Assembly (NCBI RefSeq): GCF_004798665.1
Contig: NZ_CP039292.1
Location: 2,604,001-2,668,000 of the forward strand
DNA: 64,000 nt
Reading direction: 5' to 3'
Origin: Actinomyces procaprae
Lineage (GTDB): Bacteria > Actinomycetota > Actinomycetes > Actinomycetales > Actinomycetaceae
The notes below the pieces were generated by a model that did no database searches, was not told where the DNA came from, and worked only from the letters and a program-made list of their open reading frames with translations. Positions 60,377 to 64,000 of this stretch are shown piece after piece (position 1 is the first letter of the stretch; every line of letters starts with the position of its first letter). Both the position numbers and the translations under genes were made by a program.

Positions 60377-60775
60377 GGCAGTCTCCTTCATCGTCGCGTA
60401 CGCGGGTTCGCGCCCGACTCTACTGCCATCCCCCAGGGCGGCGCGGAAGAAGCCGCCCACTCCTGATGAGCGGGCACCCAAGATGTCAAAATCGATGACA
60501 AACGAGTCCGGGGGCGTTGGCGGCAGCGAACAAAACGTTGGAATCATGCGGGTGCTGGGTCGGCTCTCGCCGGCATCGAGAGTGTTTGTCATCGATATTG
60601 ACACTTCCGCCCCGGACACGCAGCCCCAGGCGTAAGCTCCCCCGCCCCAAACCGGAAGAGCCCCTTCAGGTTGCGCCTATTCCAGGCCCAAGACAACGGC
60701 GAGCTGCCGCGAGACCTCGGCCATGTCATCGTCTCCTCGAGGAGCTCCGCCTGGCGGTCAGGGAGACTCCGACGA
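60377..60775. other. Gene-free 399 bp between the two GMP synthase genes
   Basis: Holds element E4 and a reverse CAAACCGGAAGAGCC-type motif (about 60646-60660). No gene is seen. The 130 bases just after the complete guaA gene carry no recognised terminator. Confidence 0.6.
60484..60603. repeat. Inverted-repeat element E4
   Basis: A 120-bp element with ends TGTCAAAATCGATGACAAAC and GTTTGTCATCGATATTGACA (one mismatch over 20) and central ACGTTGGAATCATGCGG. The best preserved of the five. Confidence 0.9.
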
Positions 60776-62374
60776 CTACTCCCACTCGATGGTGGCGGGG
60801 GGCTTGCTGGTCACGTCCAGCACCACGCGGTTGACCTCGGGGACGGCGTTGGTGATGCGCGTGGAGATGCGGGCCAGCACGTCGTAGGGCAGCCGCGTCC
60901 AGTCCGCCGTCATCGCGTCCTCACTGCTCACGGGCCGCAGCACCACCGGATGCCCGTAGGTGCGCCCGTCGCCCTGCACACCCACCGAGCGCACGTCGGC
61001 CAGCAGCACCACCGGGCACTGCCAGATCTCCTCATCCAGCCCGGCCGCCGTCAACTCCTCGCGGGCGATGCCGTCCGCGGCCCGCAGGATCCGCAGGTTC
61101 TCCGCCGTCACCTCACCAATGACGCGAATGCCCAGACCCGGCCCGGGAAAGGGCTGGCGGGCCACGATCCCCTCGGGCACGCCCAGCTCGCGGCCGATGG
61201 CGCGCACCTCGTCCTTGAACAGCGCCCGCAGCGGCTCGATCAGCTCGAAGTCCAGATCCTCGGGCAGCCCGCCCACATTGTGGTGGCTCTTGATGTTGGC
61301 GGCGCCCTCACCGCCGCCGGACTCCACCACGTCCGGGTACAGCGTGCCCTGCACCAGGAACTTGATCTCGCCGCCGGCGGCGCCGACCTCCGCGATCACG
61401 CGCCGCTGTGCGGCCTCGAAGGAGCGGATGAACTCCCGGCCGATGATCTTGCGCTTGGCCTCCGGCTCGGTGACGCCGGCGAGCGCAGTCAGGAAGCGCT
61501 CGGACTCGTCCACGGTGATCACGCGGATGCCCATGCCCCGGGCGTAGTCGCGCTCCACCTGCTCACGCTCGCCGGCGCGCAGCAGGCCGTGGTCCACGAA
61601 GATGCAGGTCAGCTGGTCCCCGATGGCCCGGTGCACCAGGGCCGCCGCCACGGAGGAGTCGACGCCGCCGGACAGGCCGCAGATGACATGGGCGTCGCCC
61701 ACCCGCTCGCGGATGCGCTCGACCTGCTCGTCGATGATGTTGCCCGGCGTCCAGGTGGCGGGGATGCCGGCGCCGTCGTGGAGGAAGTTGGCCAGTGCCT
61801 GCTGGCCGAACTGCGAGTGCATGACCTCGGGGTGCCACTGCAGCCCGTACAGGCGCCGGGCGGGGTCCTCGAAGGCGGCCACGGGCGTCTGAGAGGTGGA
61901 GGCGGTGACGGTGAATCCGGCCGGGGCGGCCTGCACGGCGTCGCCGTGACTCATCCACACCGCCTGCCGGACGGGGGTGCCGGCGAACAGGCGGGAGTCG
62001 GGATCGACGTCGGCGTCGGTGTGCCCGTACTCGCGGGTGCCGGTGCGCCCGACGGTGCCGCCGAGCGCCTGGGCCATGGTCTGGAAGCCGTAGCAGATGC
62101 CCAGCACCGGCACACCCGCGTCGAACAGGGCCGGGTCCACGCTCGGGGCGCCGTCGGCGTACACGGAGGCGGGCCCGCCGGACAGGATGATGGCGGCCGG
62201 CTGCTTGGCGAGCATGTCCGCCACCGGCATGCTGTGGGGCACGATCTCGGAGTACACGCTCGCCTCGCGCACACGGCGGGCGATCAGCTGGGCGTACTGG
62301 GCACCGAAGTCCACCACGAGGACGGGGCCGATCCGGCCCTCCTCCCCGGTGGCACCATGGGGAGATGTCGTCAC
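60776..62374 (-). CDS. guaA: GMP synthase (glutamine-hydrolysing)
   Basis: A 532-residue complete GuaA. Class-I GATase: [20 protein letters not shown], the catalytic Cys near residue 94 in [16 protein letters not shown] and the His-Glu in [13 protein letters not shown]. Then the PP-loop [80 protein letters not shown] and the C-terminal TIEWE. It converts XMP to GMP with glutamine. GTG 62374 gives the usual length; no clear Shine-Dalgarno is visible, so it may be leaderless. Confidence 0.95.
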   Translation of the reverse strand: MTTSPHGATGEEGRIGPVLVVDFGAQYAQLIARRVREASVYSEIVPHSMPVADMLAKQPAAIILSGGPASVYADGAPSVDPALFDAGVPVLGICYGFQTMAQALGGTVGRTGTREYGHTDADVDPDSRLFAGTPVRQAVWMSHGDAVQAAPAGFTVTASTSQTPVAAFEDPARRLYGLQWHPEVMHSQFGQQALANFLHDGAGIPATWTPGNIIDEQVERIRERVGDAHVICGLSGGVDSSVAAALVHRAIGDQLTCIFVDHGLLRAGEREQVERDYARGMGIRVITVDESERFLTALAGVTEPEAKRKIIGREFIRSFEAAQRRVIAEVGAAGGEIKFLVQGTLYPDVVESGGGEGAANIKSHHNVGGLPEDLDFELIEPLRALFKDEVRAIGRELGVPEGIVARQPFPGPGLGIRVIGEVTAENLRILRAADGIAREELTAAGLDEEIWQCPVVLLADVRSVGVQGDGRTYGHPVVLRPVSSEDAMTADWTRLPYDVLARISTRITNAVPEVNRVVLDVTSKPPATIEWE

Positions 62375-62507
62375 CGGCACAGGATAGCGGGATCCGCCGG
62401 CGCGACGACGACGGCGTCCGCGAGCGCCACAGCTGAGCGCCACATTCTCCCGGGCTCTCGACGGCGTCTGCGCGTCCCGCTTCCTCCGCCGGCCGGCGCG
62501 CCCGGAC

Positions 62508-63245
62508 TCACACCAGCAGGTAGGCGGCGGAAAGGACCGTCAGCACCGTGACCAGCGGGTCGAATACCCGGTTGTCCATGTGCCTGGCCAGCCGGTGCCC
62601 GCCCAGCGCCGCAACCACCACAACCGGCACTAGCGCCAGGTCCATCCACAGCGTGTCGGGCCGGATGATGCCCAAACCGATCGAGAAGGGCAGCTTGACC
62701 AGGTTGACGATGAAGTAGAACCATGCGGTCGTCCCCAGGAAGGTGGCCACGGAGAACCGGGAGGCCAGGAAGTACATGGTGGTCACCGGCCCGCCGGCGT
62801 TGGCGGCCATGGTGGTGAAGCCGGCCAGGGTGCCGTAGACGGCGCGACCCGCCCGCCCCTGGATCTGCGGCGGGCGGGGCAGGCGCATGAGCACCAGTGT
62901 GATGACGATCAGGGCGATCAGCAGCACGCCGATGAACCTCTGGGTGACCTCGTCGGAGGCCACGCGCAGGAACAGGGCGCCGAGCACCACGCCGGTAAGC
63001 ACGCCCGGCACGAGTCGTCGCAGCGTGCCCCAGTCGGCGTCGCGCCGGTACATGACGATCGCCAGCACGTCACCCACCAGCAGCAGCACCAGCATGGTGC
63101 CGGTGGACTCCTTCGCGGGCAGTACCGTGGCGAACAGGGCGACGGCGAGCGTGGCCGCGCCGGGCAGGGCCGTCTTGGCCAGGCCGATCGCAGCGGCGGC
63201 GACGATGAGGATGATCCATGTCGGGGTAGACAACATTGTCAGCAC
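62508..63245 (-). CDS. TauE/SafE-family anion exporter
   Basis: A 245-residue integral membrane protein with seven or eight helices. The N-terminal repeat [20 protein letters not shown] and the central [20 protein letters not shown] are hallmarks of the sulfite/sulfonate exporter family (TauE/SafE/YfcA). The GTG at 63245 follows AGGA by seven bases; an ATG nine bases later is possible. The transported anion is unknown. Divergent from an MFS gene. Confidence 0.88.
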   Translation of the reverse strand: MLTMLSTPTWIILIVAAAAIGLAKTALPGAATLAVALFATVLPAKESTGTMLVLLLVGDVLAIVMYRRDADWGTLRRLVPGVLTGVVLGALFLRVASDEVTQRFIGVLLIALIVITLVLMRLPRPPQIQGRAGRAVYGTLAGFTTMAANAGGPVTTMYFLASRFSVATFLGTTAWFYFIVNLVKLPFSIGLGIIRPDTLWMDLALVPVVVVAALGGHRLARHMDNRVFDPLVTVLTVLSAAYLLV

Positions 63246-63342
63246 AAAGGCATCCTAAAGCCCGTGCGCCCCGCCTGACGGGGCCCATGGTCGCAGCCCG
63301 GCACCGCCCGCCCCGCGACCCCTCCCGGCAGGAAGGCGATTG

Positions 63343-64000
63343 ATGACGACCGCTAAGCGCACCCCGGCGCAACGGCGCCTGCGGGCACTGCTCGCCAGTT
63401 CTGCGCTGGCCTCCGGCGCCGCCTGGGGCGCGCTCGGCGTGTCACTGGCGGACGACGCCGGCGCCCGGGCCGCGCTGACCGCCCACGGTGGCGTCGGCGG
63501 GGAGTCACTGCCGGCCGTCCTGATGGCCCTGGCGGCCCTCCCGCTGGGCTCCCTGATCGGGGCGCCCGCCCTGGACTTCGTCTCCCACGCCTGCGGGCGT
63601 CGGCCGGCGGTGCTCGCCGCCTCCGCCCTGGCCGCACTGGGATGCCTGGTCGCGGCCGTGGACGGGCCGCTCCTGCGCGCTGCAGGCATCGGCGTGGTCG
63701 GCCTGGGCATGGGCGGCTACACGGTCGTAATCCCCAAGCTCGCCCACGAACTGGCCGAGCACGGGCATCGCCGCCTGATGCCGCGCGTGCGTGCCGTCTC
63801 CCCGGCCGGGGCCGGCGCAGCGGCCCTGATCGGCGCGCTGGGCGCCCTGCTGTCCCCCGGGCAGGGCGTGGTCCGCGCCTGGGTGGTCCCCCAGCTAGCA
63901 GCCATGGTCTCGCTACTGCTGGCGCTGAGCCTGCCGGAGACCCCGCACTGGTACGCGGCCCAAGGCCGCATCGAGGCCGCCTATGCCGCGCTGCGCCGCA
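63343..64000 (+). CDS. MFS transporter, sugar-porter-like, truncated by the window edge
   Basis: The first 219 residues of a major facilitator superfamily protein; the window ends inside it. ATG 63343 follows AGGAAGG. Six hydrophobic segments are visible. LDFVSHACGRRPAVLAASAL is the motif-A region between helices 2 and 3, GVVGLGMGGYTVVIPKLAHE covers helix 4, and LPETPHWYAAQGRIEAAYAA matches the PESPRWL-type sequence that ends the first half of sugar porters. The substrate is unknown. It is divergent from the TauE gene. Confidence 0.8.
   Translation, partial: MTTAKRTPAQRRLRALLASSALASGAAWGALGVSLADDAGARAALTAHGGVGGESLPAVLMALAALPLGSLIGAPALDFVSHACGRRPAVLAASALAALGCLVAAVDGPLLRAAGIGVVGLGMGGYTVVIPKLAHELAEHGHRRLMPRVRAVSPAGAGAAALIGALGALLSPGQGVVRAWVVPQLAAMVSLLLALSLPETPHWYAAQGRIEAAYAALRR

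Noticed and set aside
1..64000. tRNA or rRNA genes
   Set aside because: No T-loop/anticodon pattern with matching acceptor stem and no rRNA signature was seen on either strand by eye; a covariance-model scan would be decisive.

Overview
This is a high-GC (roughly 70%) chromosomal window from an actinobacterium. It fits Actinomyces or a close relative in the Actinomycetaceae. At the left edge, the order tsaC/sua5 - wecA/rfe - small AtpI-like membrane protein matches the run that precedes the ATP synthase operon in actinobacteria such as Mycobacterium (Rv1301-rfe-Rv1303-atpB). Starts are often GTG, Shine-Dalgarno sites are good, four-base overlaps are common, and the accessory content is sugar and redox genes typical of host-associated Actinomyces. 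I see no rRNA, tRNA, prophage, complete IS or cas gene.

Layout. 0-17 kb: housekeeping cell-wall and tRNA-modification genes; a PspC-domain sensor kinase with its NarL-type regulator, divergent from a second PspC-domain membrane protein; a DJ-1 protein; a cytoplasmic GH13 amylase; a 1144-residue MacB-like fused ABC transporter; a class-M-like sirtuin; a hydrolase, an EamA transporter and an Ogt methyltransferase. 17-26 kb: a double CMD protein, a GH3 beta-glucosidase with swapped domain order, a MarR-MATE efflux pair, an XRE regulator, then a 1.2 kb gene-free repeat island. 25-35 kb: a redox/stress block with LysR, MerR, two aldo/keto reductases, three SDRs, a Fic protein, a YCII protein, a flavodoxin-fold oxidoreductase and a DsbA-fold protein. 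35-40.5 kb: a two-component system divergent from a three-gene ABC-2 exporter. 40.5-42 kb: a second gene-free repeat island. 42-53.5 kb: an alpha/beta hydrolase and LysR, a LacI-controlled sugar ABC importer, an ABC-F protein, an aldo/keto reductase and a DUF4352-type protein; this block is bracketed by near-identical inverted repeats of about 400 bp. 53.6-58 kb: a third repeat island and a decaying accessory patch (DUF1851 fragment, HTH/zinc-ribbon regulator, frameshifted AAA ATPase, GNAT, Fic). 58-64 kb: threonine aldolase, two adjacent GMP synthases (one without the glutaminase domain), a TauE/SafE exporter and a truncated MFS transporter.

The most unusual content is non-coding. (1) Arrays of 20-bp units held in 20-bp phase over hundreds of bases, in at least three sequence families, one of them a mirror-symmetric set of 4 forward and 5 reverse copies. 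(2) Three arrays of a 22/23-bp unit (constant core CCGAGGTCGGTAGAT), each just 3' of a minus-strand gene. (3) Five dispersed elements of about 110-135 bp with terminal inverted repeats and a shared central motif. (4) A motif containing CAAACCGGAAGAGCC that brackets the islands in inverted orientation. Together these look like an intergenic repeat ecosystem. I know no established system that matches it, and its function is unknown.

Four genes carry apparent single-base frameshifts (6990-7507, 14525-15327, 16366-16913, 55228-56491) and one clear enzyme gene lacks a canonical start codon (33643-34203). Three of the four frameshifts look like a missing base in a C/G-rich run, so assembly error and real phase variation or decay must be separated by read data. 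All identifications rest on reading the sequence; no database search was run.
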